From Microbacterium sp. (GTDB taxonomy: Bacteria; Actinomycetota; Actinomycetes; Actinomycetales; Microbacteriaceae): a DNA stretch of 64,000 nt. Below the pieces are notes generated by a model. It had not been told where the DNA came from and did not search any database. It saw nothing but the letters and a program-made list of their open reading frames with translations. Below are positions 47,808 to 56,974 of the stretch, in pieces. The position numbers were made by a program, and so were the translations under genes. Every line of letters starts with the position of its first letter. Position 1 is the stretch's first letter. The stretch is taken from positions 171,348 to 235,347 of the forward strand of contig NZ_JAPSIY010000006.1 of the NCBI RefSeq assembly GCF_031178445.1. Reading direction: 5' to 3'.

Positions 47808-50240
47808 TCAGGAGAGCCGCCAGGGGAAGGTGAGGGTGAGGATCGCGGCTGACAGTGCCAGCGTCACGGCGATGAAGACGATGTCGCGTGTGCGGAACGG
47901 CACGGCATGACGCTCGGTTCGCGCCGGGTGGGCACCGAAGGCACGGGAGTCCATCGAGAGCGCGACGCGCTCGGCATGGCGGATGCCCGAGGCCAGCAGC
48001 GGCACGATGTATCCCCAGCCCCTCGCCAGACGGGCGACCGGATCGCGGCCGCCCCATGGTCCGCCCGCCCCGTGTCCGCGCACCCGATGAGCGGCGCGGA
48101 TCACTGAGAGCTCATAACCGAACCGCGGCACGAAGCGGTACGCGGCGAGCGCCGTGTAACCGATCCGGTAGGGCACCCGCAGCTGCTGTACGCCGGCGCG
48201 CACCAGATCGGGGCCGTTCGTCGTGATCCCGCCGATCAGGGCGAGTCCCAGGATGGCGGCCAGGCGCAGCGAGGTGGCGAGCCCGATGAGCAGCGCTCCC
48301 TGATGCAGCGTCCAGTCCGCGACGCGCACCAGGGGTGGGGAATCGGCCACCTGCGCCGGGTCGATCCAGACGGCGAAGCCGAGCGCCAGCACCAGCGTCG
48401 CGATCGGCAGCCCGACGATCAGGAGCACCGCGATGCGCCGGCTGATGCGGGCGCCGCTGAGCAGCAGAGCGTACGACAGGGCGAGGAAGGCCGCCGGAGT
48501 CACGAGGTCGCGGGTCACGACGAGCAGCGCCATCGCCGGGAGCACGGCCGTGATCTTGGCGAGCGGATTGAGGTGGTGCAGCCAGAAGCGGCCGGATGCC
48601 GGCGCCTCGGCGTACGGGTCGGTCGGGGTCGGTGCGGTCTGAGGTGCTACGACCGGATGCGGTTGCTCGTCGCCGACTCGCCCCGGCGCAGGGCGAAGTC
48701 CCGCCGCGGTCAGCATCGGGTCGTCGGCGAGCAGCTCCGATGTGGGCCCTGCGGCGAGCACGGCGCCCTCGCGCAGCACGACGGTGTGCGTGCTGTACTG
48801 CGCGACCAGGCGCAGATCGTGAGTGACGACGATGATCGTGGTGCCGTCCCGCTGCAGTTCCTGCAGCAGGTCGAGCAGTTCGGCTGCTCGTGCCCTGTCC
48901 TGTCCGAAGGTTGGTTCGTCGAGGGCGAGCACCCGGGGGCGCGTGATCAGCGCCGTGCCGACCGACAGTCGGCGCTTCTCTCCGCCCGAGAGCACGAAGG
49001 GGTGCACGTCGGCTTTGTGGCTGAGGCCGAAGCGTTCGAGCATCCGGTCCACTCGGTCATCGATCTCGGATCGCGGCACCCGCTGCAGGCGCAGACCGTG
49101 GGCGAGCTCATCGCGCACTGTATGCGCGATGAACTGGTGCTCGGGGTTCTGGAAGACGAATCCCACATGTCGCGTCAGCTCACGTGGCGACGCACGGCCG
49201 GCATCGAGTTCGCCCAGCATCACCGCGCCCCTGGGCGGAGGCACCACCCCGCCCAGAGCCTGCAGCAGCGTCGTCTTGCCTGCGCCGTTGGCCCCCACGA
49301 TCGCGGTGAACGATCCCGCCGTCACGTCGAGCTCGCTGACCGCCAGTACGTGTTCGCCCTGCTTGCGCACGGTGAGCTCGCGCACGCGGACGGCCGGAGT
49401 CTCCGGCATCCCGCGCGCGGCTCCGGATTCGAGCGGGGCTGCGGCGCTCCGCCCCGCGCGGCCGCTGTCCGCGAGGAGTTCCGAGGGCAGCCACACGCCC
49501 AGATCGTGCAGTTCGCCGGCATGTGCGCGGATCGTCTGCTGTGCGGGTCCGTCGAGCAGCAGCCGCCCCTCGTGATCGAGGACGATGACCCTGGTCGCGA
49601 AACGCATGGCGGCGTCGAGGTTGTGCTCGACCAGCACGATGGCGCGCTCGGAATCCGCGGTGAGCTCGGCGAGTGCGCGGTACACGTCGTCGACGCCCCG
49701 CGGATCGAGATTGGCGGTCGGCTCGTCGAGGACGATGACCCGCGAGCGCATCGCGAGGGCGCAGGCGATCGCGAGCCGCTGTCGTCCGCCGCCGGAGAGC
49801 AGATCGGGGTTCCAGGACCGCCGCTGCCACAGTCCGACCTGCCGAAGAGCACGTTCGGAGCGTTCCAGCACCTCGGATGCCGGGAGTAGGAGGTTCTCGA
49901 GAGCGAACGCGACCTCGTCGAGCACGGATCCGGTGACCAGCTGCGAATCAGGGTCCTGGAACACCATCGACACGTCCGTGCTCAGCCGGGCGACCGGAGT
50001 GCTGCGAGTGTCGTGACCGGCGACCTGCACGACGCCCTCGATCGTGGCATCCACCGACTGAGGGATGAGTCCGTTCAAGGCGAGCGTCAGAGTCGATTTC
50101 CCCGAGCCGCTCGGTCCCAGAACGAGCACGACCTCACCGGGTCGTACGTCGAACGAGATTCCACGCGGAGAGGGGTGCGCGGCGCCTGCGTGCGTGACAC
50201 TGAGGTCCTGCACGCGGAGGAGGGGCGCGGATGGGCGCAC
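47808..50240 (-). CDS. ECF transporter A1-A2-T fusion (two ATPases and EcfT in one polypeptide)
   Basis: An 810-residue fusion energising an energy-coupling-factor importer. ATPase 1 (about 8-240) has Walker A GPSGSGKST (Lys48), LSGGGRQRLAIA and VIVLDEPTANLD. ATPase 2 (about 285-510) has GANGAGKTT, LSGGEKRRLSVG and VLALDEPTFGQD. The last 250 or so residues are the T membrane subunit with about five hydrophobic segments and Arg-containing coupling motifs (AAHRVRGHGAGG; MDSRAFG). Separate ATPases plus T, or a double ATPase such as YkoD plus a separate T, are more usual. GTG start with GAGG upstream. The S component is encoded 109 bp upstream on the same strand, with an iron-box-like site in between. 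Confidence 0.9.
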   Translation of the reverse strand: MRPSAPLLRVQDLSVTHAGAAHPSPRGISFDVRPGEVVLVLGPSGSGKSTLTLALNGLIPQSVDATIEGVVQVAGHDTRSTPVARLSTDVSMVFQDPDSQLVTGSVLDEVAFALENLLLPASEVLERSERALRQVGLWQRRSWNPDLLSGGGRQRLAIACALAMRSRVIVLDEPTANLDPRGVDDVYRALAELTADSERAIVLVEHNLDAAMRFATRVIVLDHEGRLLLDGPAQQTIRAHAGELHDLGVWLPSELLADSGRAGRSAAAPLESGAARGMPETPAVRVRELTVRKQGEHVLAVSELDVTAGSFTAIVGANGAGKTTLLQALGGVVPPPRGAVMLGELDAGRASPRELTRHVGFVFQNPEHQFIAHTVRDELAHGLRLQRVPRSEIDDRVDRMLERFGLSHKADVHPFVLSGGEKRRLSVGTALITRPRVLALDEPTFGQDRARAAELLDLLQELQRDGTTIIVVTHDLRLVAQYSTHTVVLREGAVLAAGPTSELLADDPMLTAAGLRPAPGRVGDEQPHPVVAPQTAPTPTDPYAEAPASGRFWLHHLNPLAKITAVLPAMALLVVTRDLVTPAAFLALSYALLLSGARISRRIAVLLIVGLPIATLVLALGFAVWIDPAQVADSPPLVRVADWTLHQGALLIGLATSLRLAAILGLALIGGITTNGPDLVRAGVQQLRVPYRIGYTALAAYRFVPRFGYELSVIRAAHRVRGHGAGGPWGGRDPVARLARGWGYIVPLLASGIRHAERVALSMDSRAFGAHPARTERHAVPFRTRDIVFIAVTLALSAAILTLTFPWRLS

Positions 50241-50272
50241 GGCGAGACCTCGGTCGGCGGGCGGTTCGCTAC

Positions 50273-50289
50273 TTAGCCTATCCTTACCT
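50273..50289. promoter_or_regulatory. DtxR/IdeR-type iron box
   Basis: TTAGCCTATCCTTACCT resembles the DtxR/IdeR consensus TTAGGTTAGCCTAACCTAA, agreeing at 13 of 19 aligned positions when extended by two bases. It lies 33 bp upstream of the ECF fusion gene. Bound, iron-loaded repressor would shut off the transporter and reductase when iron is sufficient. Confidence 0.65.
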
Positions 50290-50349
50290 GGTCCGCGGCT
50301 CGCCTCCGCGATCCTGCGTCAGGGGACTGGTGCACCGCGAAGGCGACGA

Positions 50350-50895
50350 TCAGGTCGCCGGCGCGATACCCGCCCGACGCAGCGAGTTGCCGATCGCGAC
50401 ACCGATCGCCGTCCAGGCGATGGGGCCCAGAACGGACACCACCAGATAGACCACCTGCACCCACAGCTCGAAACGGGCGAGATCGACCACGACGCCGACC
50501 ACCGCGGCGACGATCACGCCGATGATCGCAGCCGAGACGAAGAACCGCCAACGGCCCCACGCCCGGTATCGGGTCAGCGCCGCGACGCCCTCCTGTATCG
50601 CACCGAACAGCAGGGCCGTGCCGATGAACCGCATGGCCCACACCGGATTGAACGCGCTCGAGATCAGCGCGGCGACGACGTGGGTGATCAGCGCGACGAG
50701 CGGTCGGCGCAGGACCTCCTGGGCGATGATGCCGGGCAGCACGTGCACACCCAGCACAAGTCCGTACACGTAGGGCACCACAGCGAGCACACCCAGGGTG
50801 ACGGTGCCGGCGATGCCACCCAGGATGCCGGTGGCCACGCCGATCGCGGCACAGATCAGCAGTGTCCGCGTGTTCAGCGCCGTCCGGGTCCTCAC
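50350..50895 (-). CDS. ECF transporter substrate-specific (S) component, YkoE-like
   Basis: A 181-residue membrane protein with about five hydrophobic segments (LLICAAIGVATGILGGIAGT; PYVYGLVLGVHVLPGIIAQE; FFVSAAIIGVIVAAVVGVVV). Its length and the start of the first helix fit S components of the YkoE type, which have been assigned to thiamine-related substrates in other bacteria. Here the linked siderophore reductase and iron box argue for an iron compound or heme instead, so the substrate is open. The GTG at 50895 lies exactly 6 nt after a TAGCCT -10, so the S gene can be transcribed separately from the fusion gene. Confidence 0.82.
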   Translation of the reverse strand: MRTRTALNTRTLLICAAIGVATGILGGIAGTVTLGVLAVVPYVYGLVLGVHVLPGIIAQEVLRRPLVALITHVVAALISSAFNPVWAMRFIGTALLFGAIQEGVAALTRYRAWGRWRFFVSAAIIGVIVAAVVGVVVDLARFELWVQVVYLVVSVLGPIAWTAIGVAIGNSLRRAGIAPAT

Positions 50896-50901
50896 AGCTC
50901 A

Positions 50902-50907
50902 AGGCTA
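50902..50907 (-). promoter_or_regulatory. -10 box of a leaderless promoter (ECF S component)
   Basis: TAGCCT on the minus strand, six bases, then the GTG start at 50895. Confidence 0.5.
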
Positions 50908-50994
50908 TCGGCCGGCCGCGGAGACGGAGCCGCCGAGCGTCGTCGATATTCCGGAAGGCTCGCCGAGGCGCTGGCGTGACGACGCACACGGGGA

Positions 50995-51000
50995 TATGTT
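50995..51000 (+). promoter_or_regulatory. Candidate -10 box for the subtilase gene
   Basis: TATGTT 46 bp upstream of the subtilase start; a weak TGGCGT lies 17 bp upstream of it. Nothing else stands out in this 151-bp gap. Confidence 0.35.
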
Positions 51001-51046
51001 GAACGACGGTGCGGCAACGCCGCCGCACCTGGAACAGGAGCACCTC

Positions 51047-54000
51047 ATGAGAAGACCACCCCTCAGAGTGACAGCGGCCCTATCCCTGGCCGCGTTGTTC
51101 ATCGGATCGACGGCGACGTCCGGATTCGCAGCAGAGGGGGTGACGACTCCCACGCCCATCGAGGGCACACCGGGCCACTACATTGTGGTGCTGAAGGGCG
51201 ACCCGCTCGCCACCTACGACGGCGGCGTCAGCGGCCTCAAGGCGACCAAGCCTCAGAAGGGCAAGCAGCTCGACGCGAACTCCGCGAACTCGCAGAAGTA
51301 CCGCGCGCACCTCAAGAACGAGCAGCGCAAGCTGGCGAAGCAGGCGGGCGTGACGCCGGACGCCGAGTACCAGATCACCCTGAACGGGTTCAGCGCCGAT
51401 CTCAGCGGCGCCCAGGTCGACAAGCTTCGCGCCTCGAAGGATGTACTCGGCGTCTATCCCGACAGCATCCGCCACCCGCAGGCGCAGACCTCCACCGATT
51501 TCCTCGGTCTCGGTGACGACGCCACAGGTGCCGGCGGCGTCTGGGAGCAGACCGGCGGGGTGGACACCGCCGGCGAAGGCATCGTGGTGGGTGTGGTCGA
51601 CACCGGCATCGCGCCCGAGCACCCCTCCTTCGACGGCGCGAAGCTGAAGAAGCAGAACCACAAGAAGTCGCAGGGGCAGCCCTACACCGACGGCTCGTAC
51701 GTGTACTTCGACAAGGCCGACGGCGGCACCTTCCAGAGCCCGATCGTCACCGGACAGGGCTGGGACAAGCACGACTACTCCACCAAGCTCGTCGGCGGGC
51801 AGTACTTCTCCACCGGTGCTGCCGCTGCCGGCTTCGACTTCCAGTACGACTACCTCTCGCCGCGCGACGGTGACGGCCACGGCTCGCACACCGCGAGCAC
51901 CGCGGCGGGGAACTTCGGCGTGGAGGCCTCCGTCGAGAGCGTCGACTTCGGCACCGTGTCCGGCGTCGCACCCGCGGCGAAGGTCTCGGCCTACAAGGCG
52001 TGCTACGTCGGACCCGACCCCGCTGTCACCGACGACGACATCTGCGCGCTGAGCGACCTCGTCGCTGCGATCGATGCGGCGGTCGCCGACGGCGTCGACG
52101 TGATCAACTACTCGATCGGCGGGGGAGCGGCCACCAGCGTGCTCGAACCCGACGACATCGCCTTCTTCAACGCGGCCGCCGCCGGCGTCTTCGTCTCGGT
52201 CAGCGCGGGCAATAACGGCCCCGACCCGGTCACGGCCGACCACGCATCGCCCTGGTACACGACGGTGGCAGCATCCACGATCCCGACCTGGGAGGGCACG
52301 GTGCGCTTCCCCGGCTTCGAGGAGGCGGGCGCCTCGGTGAGCGTGCCCTTCGGCGAAGAGGTGACCGGACCGTCGATCTATGCGGGCGACGCTGCCGCTG
52401 GCGACGGCGCGGCGCTGTGCCTGCCAGGCTCGCTGGACGCCGCGAAGGTCACAGGACACATCGTGGTCTGCGACCGCGGTGAGAACGCCCGCGCCGAGAA
52501 GTCCGACGTCGTGAAGGACGCAGGCGGCATCGGGATGGTCCTCGTGAACGTTCCGGGCGGCGCCGACTCGCTCGACAACGACTTCCACGCCGTCCCCACG
52601 GTGCACCTCGCGGCCGCACACCGCGCGGCTGTGCTCGCGTACGTCCAGGGCGGAACCGACCTCCCGGTGACGCTGATCGGTGAGAACGTCACGGGTGAGA
52701 CCACGCCTGTGCCGCAGATCGCCGGCTTCTCGAGCCGCGGCCCGATGAACGCCAACGGCTCCGACGTCATCAAGCCCGACGTGGCGGCGCCCGGCGTGGC
52801 CATCCTCGCCGCGACGAACAACGCACCCGATGCGGAGCCGACCTTCGGCATCCTGTCGGGCACCTCGATGGCGGCCCCGCACGTCGCGGGTCTGGCGGCG
52901 CTCTACCTCGGAGAGCACCCCAACGCCGCACCGGCCGAGATCAAGTCGGCCATGATGACCACGGCCTACGACACGGTGAACGCCGACGGATCGAAGAACA
53001 CCGACCCGTTCTCGCAGGGCGCCGGTCAGGTCGACCCGACCCGCTACTTCGAGCCCGGCCTGCTGTACCTGGCCGGTCCTGCGGAGTGGGCGGCGTACAT
53101 CGAGGGCACCGGGCTCGCGGAGTTCGACGGCATCGAGCCGATCGACGGCAGCGACCTCAACGGCGCGTCGATCGGAATCGGATCGCTGGCGAGCGCGCAG
53201 ACCGTCACCCGCACGGTGACGGCGACGGCGCCCGGCAGCTACACCGCCGAGGTGGATCTGCCAGGAGTCGACGTGACGGTCGAACCCTCGACGCTGAGCT
53301 TCTCGAAGGCCGGAGAGTCGAAGACCTTCACGGTCACGTTCGACAACGCCACGGCGCCGGTCGAGGAGTGGGCGACCGGTCTGCTGACCTGGAAGGGTGA
53401 GAACGGCGACGTGCGCTCGCCGCTGGCCGTCTTCCCGGTCACGGCCGACGCACCGGCCGAGGTCTCCGGCGCCGGTGTCGACGGCTCCGAGACGATCGAG
53501 ATCACCCCCGGCGTCGACGGTGAGCTGCCGCTCAACCTGCACGGGCTCACCCCGCTGACGCTGCTGGTCGACGAGGCCAACCCCGTCGAGGGGCACTCCG
53601 GCGACCAGGACTCCGGCGACGAGAACAAGGACGTCACCTGGATCGTGGACGTGCCGGAGGGCACGACGCTGTCGCGCTTCGACCTCGACTCGTCCGACGA
53701 CGAGGGAAGCGACCTCGACCTGACGGTCTACCGCGTGGTCTCCCCGACCGACCTGCGCTACTACGAGCGCTGGCAGTCGGCGACCGCGTCGGCCGACGAG
53801 CGGGTGACCATCACGGCGCCCACCGCGGGCACCTACCTGGTCGTGGCGAACATGTACTCGACGCCGAACCCGATGACGTGGGACATGACCTACGCCAACG
53901 TGGTCACGGGTGCCGACCAGGGCTCGCTCACGGCGACCCCGAACCCGCTGCAGACCACCCGCGGTGAGGCCGTCTCGTACGACCTGTCGTGGTCCGGTCT

Positions 54001-54085
54001 GCAGGCCGGCTCGAAGTATCTCGGCGTCGTGCAGTACGGCGACTCCGAGGTGCGCACGATCGTGACGGTCGACGCCGCGCAGTAG
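51047..54085 (+). CDS. Secreted subtilisin-like serine protease (S8) with PA and Fn3-like domains
   Basis: A 1012-residue secreted preproprotease. Signal peptide TAALSLAALFIGSTATSGFA, then an I9 propeptide (GHYIVVLKGDPLATYDGG), then the S8 domain with Asp185 (VVGVVDTGIAPEHP), His278 (DGDGHGSHTAST), the oxyanion region SAGNNGPD and Ser607 (SGTSMAAPHVAGLAAL). A PA insert lies between His and Ser (GAALCLPGSLDAAKVTGHIV). After the catalytic domain comes an Fn3-like domain (about 710-800) and C-terminal beta domains with DLDSSDDEGSDLDLTVYR. No sorting signal, so it is likely released. ATG at 51047 follows CAGGAG. Probably degrades extracellular protein for nutrition. Confidence 0.94.
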   Translation: MRRPPLRVTAALSLAALFIGSTATSGFAAEGVTTPTPIEGTPGHYIVVLKGDPLATYDGGVSGLKATKPQKGKQLDANSANSQKYRAHLKNEQRKLAKQAGVTPDAEYQITLNGFSADLSGAQVDKLRASKDVLGVYPDSIRHPQAQTSTDFLGLGDDATGAGGVWEQTGGVDTAGEGIVVGVVDTGIAPEHPSFDGAKLKKQNHKKSQGQPYTDGSYVYFDKADGGTFQSPIVTGQGWDKHDYSTKLVGGQYFSTGAAAAGFDFQYDYLSPRDGDGHGSHTASTAAGNFGVEASVESVDFGTVSGVAPAAKVSAYKACYVGPDPAVTDDDICALSDLVAAIDAAVADGVDVINYSIGGGAATSVLEPDDIAFFNAAAAGVFVSVSAGNNGPDPVTADHASPWYTTVAASTIPTWEGTVRFPGFEEAGASVSVPFGEEVTGPSIYAGDAAAGDGAALCLPGSLDAAKVTGHIVVCDRGENARAEKSDVVKDAGGIGMVLVNVPGGADSLDNDFHAVPTVHLAAAHRAAVLAYVQGGTDLPVTLIGENVTGETTPVPQIAGFSSRGPMNANGSDVIKPDVAAPGVAILAATNNAPDAEPTFGILSGTSMAAPHVAGLAALYLGEHPNAAPAEIKSAMMTTAYDTVNADGSKNTDPFSQGAGQVDPTRYFEPGLLYLAGPAEWAAYIEGTGLAEFDGIEPIDGSDLNGASIGIGSLASAQTVTRTVTATAPGSYTAEVDLPGVDVTVEPSTLSFSKAGESKTFTVTFDNATAPVEEWATGLLTWKGENGDVRSPLAVFPVTADAPAEVSGAGVDGSETIEITPGVDGELPLNLHGLTPLTLLVDEANPVEGHSGDQDSGDENKDVTWIVDVPEGTTLSRFDLDSSDDEGSDLDLTVYRVVSPTDLRYYERWQSATASADERVTITAPTAGTYLVVANMYSTPNPMTWDMTYANVVTGADQGSLTATPNPLQTTRGEAVSYDLSWSGLQAGSKYLGVVQYGDSEVRTIVTVDAAQ

Positions 54086-54097
54086 CCGCAGCGCAAT

Positions 54098-54131
54098 GAG
54101 GGACCGGATGCCGATCGGCATCCGGTCCCTC
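54098..54131. terminator. Terminator hairpin after the subtilase gene
   Basis: A 15-bp perfect stem (54098-54112 with 54117-54131) with a GATC loop, between the convergent subtilase and GNAT genes. Bidirectional position, no U-tract. Confidence 0.75.
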
Positions 54132-54177
54132 TGCGTTGCGCAGAACGTCCTGCGAGTGGCCCTGGGTCTGCGGCGTT

Positions 54178-54474
54178 TCAGCCCTGGTTGGGAACGCGGA
54201 TCTCCACACCCTCGAGGGGGTGGGATTCCAGGTGCTTCCGGATGAACGAGCAGTACGGCACGATGGCGTCACCGGATGCCGCGGCATCCGCCAGCGCCTC
54301 GGACGCGAGCCGGGTCGCGAGGCCCATGTCCTGGAAGGCGTGGTCGATCTCGGTGTGTATGAAGCGGAACTCCCCGGGGCGCCGTTCGAACTCGGAGAAT
54401 CCGGCGAGAGTGCCGTCGGAGTGGATCTCGTAGCGAGAGACGTCGTCGTTGCGGGTGACGGTGATGTCGGGCAT
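54178..54474 (-). CDS. Small GNAT-like N-acetyltransferase (YjdJ type)
   Basis: A 98-residue protein of the short GNAT family (N-acetyltransferase CG type). The acetyl-CoA-binding segment is HAFQDMGLATRLASEALADA, an equivalent of the GxGxG/A loop, and IVPYCSFIRKHLESHPL matches the C-terminal block with the conserved cysteine. Substrate unknown; such proteins are standalone minimal acetyltransferase folds. A ribosome site AGGAGG is 3-8 bp upstream of the ATG, and a TAGGTT -10 at 54496-54501 would give a short leader. Divergent from recQ by 90 bp. Confidence 0.88.
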   Translation of the reverse strand: MPDITVTRNDDVSRYEIHSDGTLAGFSEFERRPGEFRFIHTEIDHAFQDMGLATRLASEALADAAASGDAIVPYCSFIRKHLESHPLEGVEIRVPNQG

Positions 54475-54495
54475 GGCTCCTCCTTCAGTCCGTCC

Positions 54496-54501
54496 AACCT
54501 A
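54496..54501 (-). promoter_or_regulatory. -10 box of the GNAT gene
   Basis: TAGGTT on the minus strand, about 21 bp upstream of the start, leaving room for the AGGAGG ribosome site. Confidence 0.4.
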
Positions 54502-54552
54502 CGCGGTCGCCGCCCCTGTGGACACCCGGGGCCCTGCGTCGGCGGTGGTGGC

Positions 54553-54558
54553 TACGCT
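54553..54558 (+). promoter_or_regulatory. -10 box of a leaderless promoter (recQ)
   Basis: TACGCT, six bases (GGAGGG), then the ATG at 54565. The purine-rich spacer could be misread as a ribosome site but directly abuts the start codon. Confidence 0.5.
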
Positions 54559-54564
54559 GGAGGG

Positions 54565-56553
54565 ATGCCGCAGCTCCCCTCCGATCCTTACGAGGATCTG
54601 CCGTACCCGGATGAACCGTGGGGAGAGCCGGAGGAGATGGACTGGATGCCGCCCGCCGACGGCTGGGAGCCGCCGCTGGACTGGGGTTCGGCGCCGACGT
54701 CCCCTGCCTCCGCACTCGCCGCGGAGCCGGCTCCGGCGCCGTCGCGGTTCCCGACCGCGATCGAGGCCCTGCGCACCGTCTTCGGGTACGACGCGTTCCG
54801 TGGCGACCAGGCGGCGATCGTCGAGCAGGTGATCGGCGGCGGCGACGCGGTCGTGCTCATGCCGACGGGCGGCGGCAAGTCGGTCACCTATCAGGTGCCT
54901 GCGCTCGTGCGCGAGGGAACGGGCCTGGTGATCAGCCCCCTCATCGCCCTCATGCACGACCAGGTCGACGCGCTGCGCGCGAACGGAGTGCGCGCCGCCT
55001 ACCTGAACTCCACGCAGTCGCTGGATGAGCGACGCGAGGTGGAGCGCGCTTACGTCGCGGGCGAACTCGACCTCGTCTACGTCGCGCCCGAGCGCCTTTC
55101 CTCACCGCAGACGACGCAGTTGCTGCAGCGCGGCGTCCTCAGCGTGATCGCGATCGACGAGGCGCACTGCGTGTCGCAGTGGGGTCATGACTTCCGCCCC
55201 GACTACCTGGCGCTTGGCGATCTGGCCGAGCGGTTCCCCGGCGTTCCGCGCATGGCGCTCACCGCCACCGCCACGCGTGCCACCCACAAGGAGCTCACCG
55301 AGCGGTTGCGGCTGACGACAGCGCAGCACTACGTCGCCAGTTTCGATCGCCCGAACATCCAGTACCGCATCGTCCCCAAGGTCGATCCGCGCCGCCAGCT
55401 CGTCGAGTTCATCCGCTCCCAGCCCGAAGGAGCGGCCGGCATCGTCTACGCCCTCAGCCGCAAATCCGTCGAGCAGACGGCCGAGCACCTCGCGTCCAAG
55501 GGCGTCGACGCCCTGCCGTACCACGCCGGACTTCCCGCAGAGGTGCGTGCTGCCAATCAGGCGCGGTTCCTGCGCGAGGACGGAATCGTCATGGTCGCCA
55601 CGATCGCTTTCGGCATGGGCATCGACAAGCCGGACGTGCGGTTCGTGGCGCACATCGACCTGCCGAAATCGGTCGAGGGCTATTACCAGGAGACCGGGCG
55701 TGCCGGGCGCGACGGCGAACCGTCCGTGGCATGGATGGCCTACGGCTTGGGCGACGTCGTGCAGCAACGGCGCCTCATCGATCAGAGTCCGGGCGACCGC
55801 ACGTTCAAGATGCGCATGGGGCAGCACCTCGACGCCATGCTCGCGCTGTGCGAGACCGTCGCCTGCCGCCGGCAGAACCTTCTCGGGTACTTCGGGCAGG
55901 AGTCGCAGCCGTGCGGCAACTGCGACACCTGCCTCGAGGCGCCCGACACGTACGACGGGCTCATCCCCGCTCAGAAGCTGCTGTCGACCATCGTGCGGCT
56001 GAAGCGCGAGCGCAACCAGGCCTTCGGCGCCGGGCACCTGATCGACATCCTGCGCGGAGCATCCACAGATCGCATCCGCAAGATGGGTCACGAGAAGATC
56101 GCCACCTACGGGATCGGCGCCGACCTCTCCGAGCAGGACTGGCGCAGCGTCGTGCGCCAGCTGCTCGCCCGCGGCATCCTCGTCGCACAGGGGGAGTACG
56201 GCACGCTCGGACCCGGTGAAGCCGCCACGGGGGTGCTTCACGGCGAGATGCCGGTGCCGCTGCGTCGCGACACAATCGGCCGCAGCACGACGACCCGCGC
56301 TCGCAAGGCATCCGCGGCGGATGCGCTGGCAGAGGGCGACCGCGAGCTCTTCGAGGCGCTGCGCAGCTGGCGTGCCGAGGCCGCCCGCGAGCAGGGCGTG
56401 CCGGCCTACATCGTGTTCGGCGACGCCACGCTGCGAGCGCTGGCCGAACGTCGACCCGGGTCGGTGAACGAGCTCGGCGGCATCAGCGGGATCGGCGAGA
56501 AGAAGCGCGACGCGTACGGTCAGGCCGTGCTCGAGGTGATCGCCGCACACTAG
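54565..56553 (+). CDS. recQ: ATP-dependent DNA helicase RecQ
   Basis: A 662-residue 3'-to-5' DNA helicase for recombinational repair. An acidic, Pro-rich N-terminal extension of about 55 residues precedes the core. Walker A is MPTGGGKS (about 99), the DExH box is IDEAHCVSQWGHDFRPDY (about 198), and YYQETGRAGRDGEPS closes the second helicase domain. The zinc site is formed by cysteines in LCETVACRRQNLLGYFG and QPCGNCDTC. An RQC winged-helix segment follows and the C-terminus is an HRDC domain (VPAYIVFGDATLRALAE; GISGIGEKKRDAYG). The domain set matches bacterial RecQ. The start was set at the ATG 6 nt after TACGCT; the frame upstream is non-coding. Confidence 0.94.
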   Translation: MPQLPSDPYEDLPYPDEPWGEPEEMDWMPPADGWEPPLDWGSAPTSPASALAAEPAPAPSRFPTAIEALRTVFGYDAFRGDQAAIVEQVIGGGDAVVLMPTGGGKSVTYQVPALVREGTGLVISPLIALMHDQVDALRANGVRAAYLNSTQSLDERREVERAYVAGELDLVYVAPERLSSPQTTQLLQRGVLSVIAIDEAHCVSQWGHDFRPDYLALGDLAERFPGVPRMALTATATRATHKELTERLRLTTAQHYVASFDRPNIQYRIVPKVDPRRQLVEFIRSQPEGAAGIVYALSRKSVEQTAEHLASKGVDALPYHAGLPAEVRAANQARFLREDGIVMVATIAFGMGIDKPDVRFVAHIDLPKSVEGYYQETGRAGRDGEPSVAWMAYGLGDVVQQRRLIDQSPGDRTFKMRMGQHLDAMLALCETVACRRQNLLGYFGQESQPCGNCDTCLEAPDTYDGLIPAQKLLSTIVRLKRERNQAFGAGHLIDILRGASTDRIRKMGHEKIATYGIGADLSEQDWRSVVRQLLARGILVAQGEYGTLGPGEAATGVLHGEMPVPLRRDTIGRSTTTRARKASAADALAEGDRELFEALRSWRAEAAREQGVPAYIVFGDATLRALAERRPGSVNELGGISGIGEKKRDAYGQAVLEVIAAH

Positions 56554-56557
56554 CGCC

Positions 56558-56968
56558 TCAGGCTGCGGCGTACTCCTCGATGTGCACGTCGACCGTCGCC
56601 GCCCGGCGGATCAGCTTCGACACGGGGCAGCGGGCGTGCGCGGCCGTGAGCAGAGTCTCGGTGTCTTCGCGCGAGAGTCCTTCTGCCGAGAGGAACGCAT
56701 CGACCCGGAACTCATAGCCCGGCCCCGGTTCCGCGGGGTGCAGCTCGACCTCCACGCGAACCGCGGTGCGCCGCTGCTCGGCGACCAGCACCTGGGCCGT
56801 GCCGTTCAGACACGTCGCCCACGCCAGGGCGAGCAGCTGTTCCGGATTTGTGGCCGACGGATCGGCATCCGCCTTCAGAGGTGAGGCGACCGCCACATCG
56901 AGCCCGCCCGGCACCCTGCTCCTGCCGTCATCCCCGTTGGTCGCCTGCGTCCGGTACCTCACACTCAC
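56558..56968 (-). CDS. Ohr/OsmC-family peroxidase
   Basis: A 136-residue thiol peroxidase of the organic hydroperoxide resistance type. The two reactive cysteines are in AWATCLNGTAQ and AHARCPVSKLI, and the ATNPEQLLALAWATC segment is typical of Ohr. It would reduce organic hydroperoxides in the cytoplasm. The frame extends far upstream, but the GTG at 56968 is the likely start: it is exactly 6 nt after a TATACT -10 and gives a normal length and N-terminus (SVRYRTQATN). It is divergent from the methionine ABC genes, with overlapping -10 boxes. Confidence 0.9.
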   Translation of the reverse strand: MSVRYRTQATNGDDGRSRVPGGLDVAVASPLKADADPSATNPEQLLALAWATCLNGTAQVLVAEQRRTAVRVEVELHPAEPGPGYEFRVDAFLSAEGLSREDTETLLTAAHARCPVSKLIRRAATVDVHIEEYAAA

Positions 56969-56974
56969 CTTGCC

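Noticed and set aside
51080..54121. A 1013-codon minus-strand reading frame
   Set aside because: Antisense to the subtilase, which has an intact catalytic triad; composition is typical of a shadow frame.
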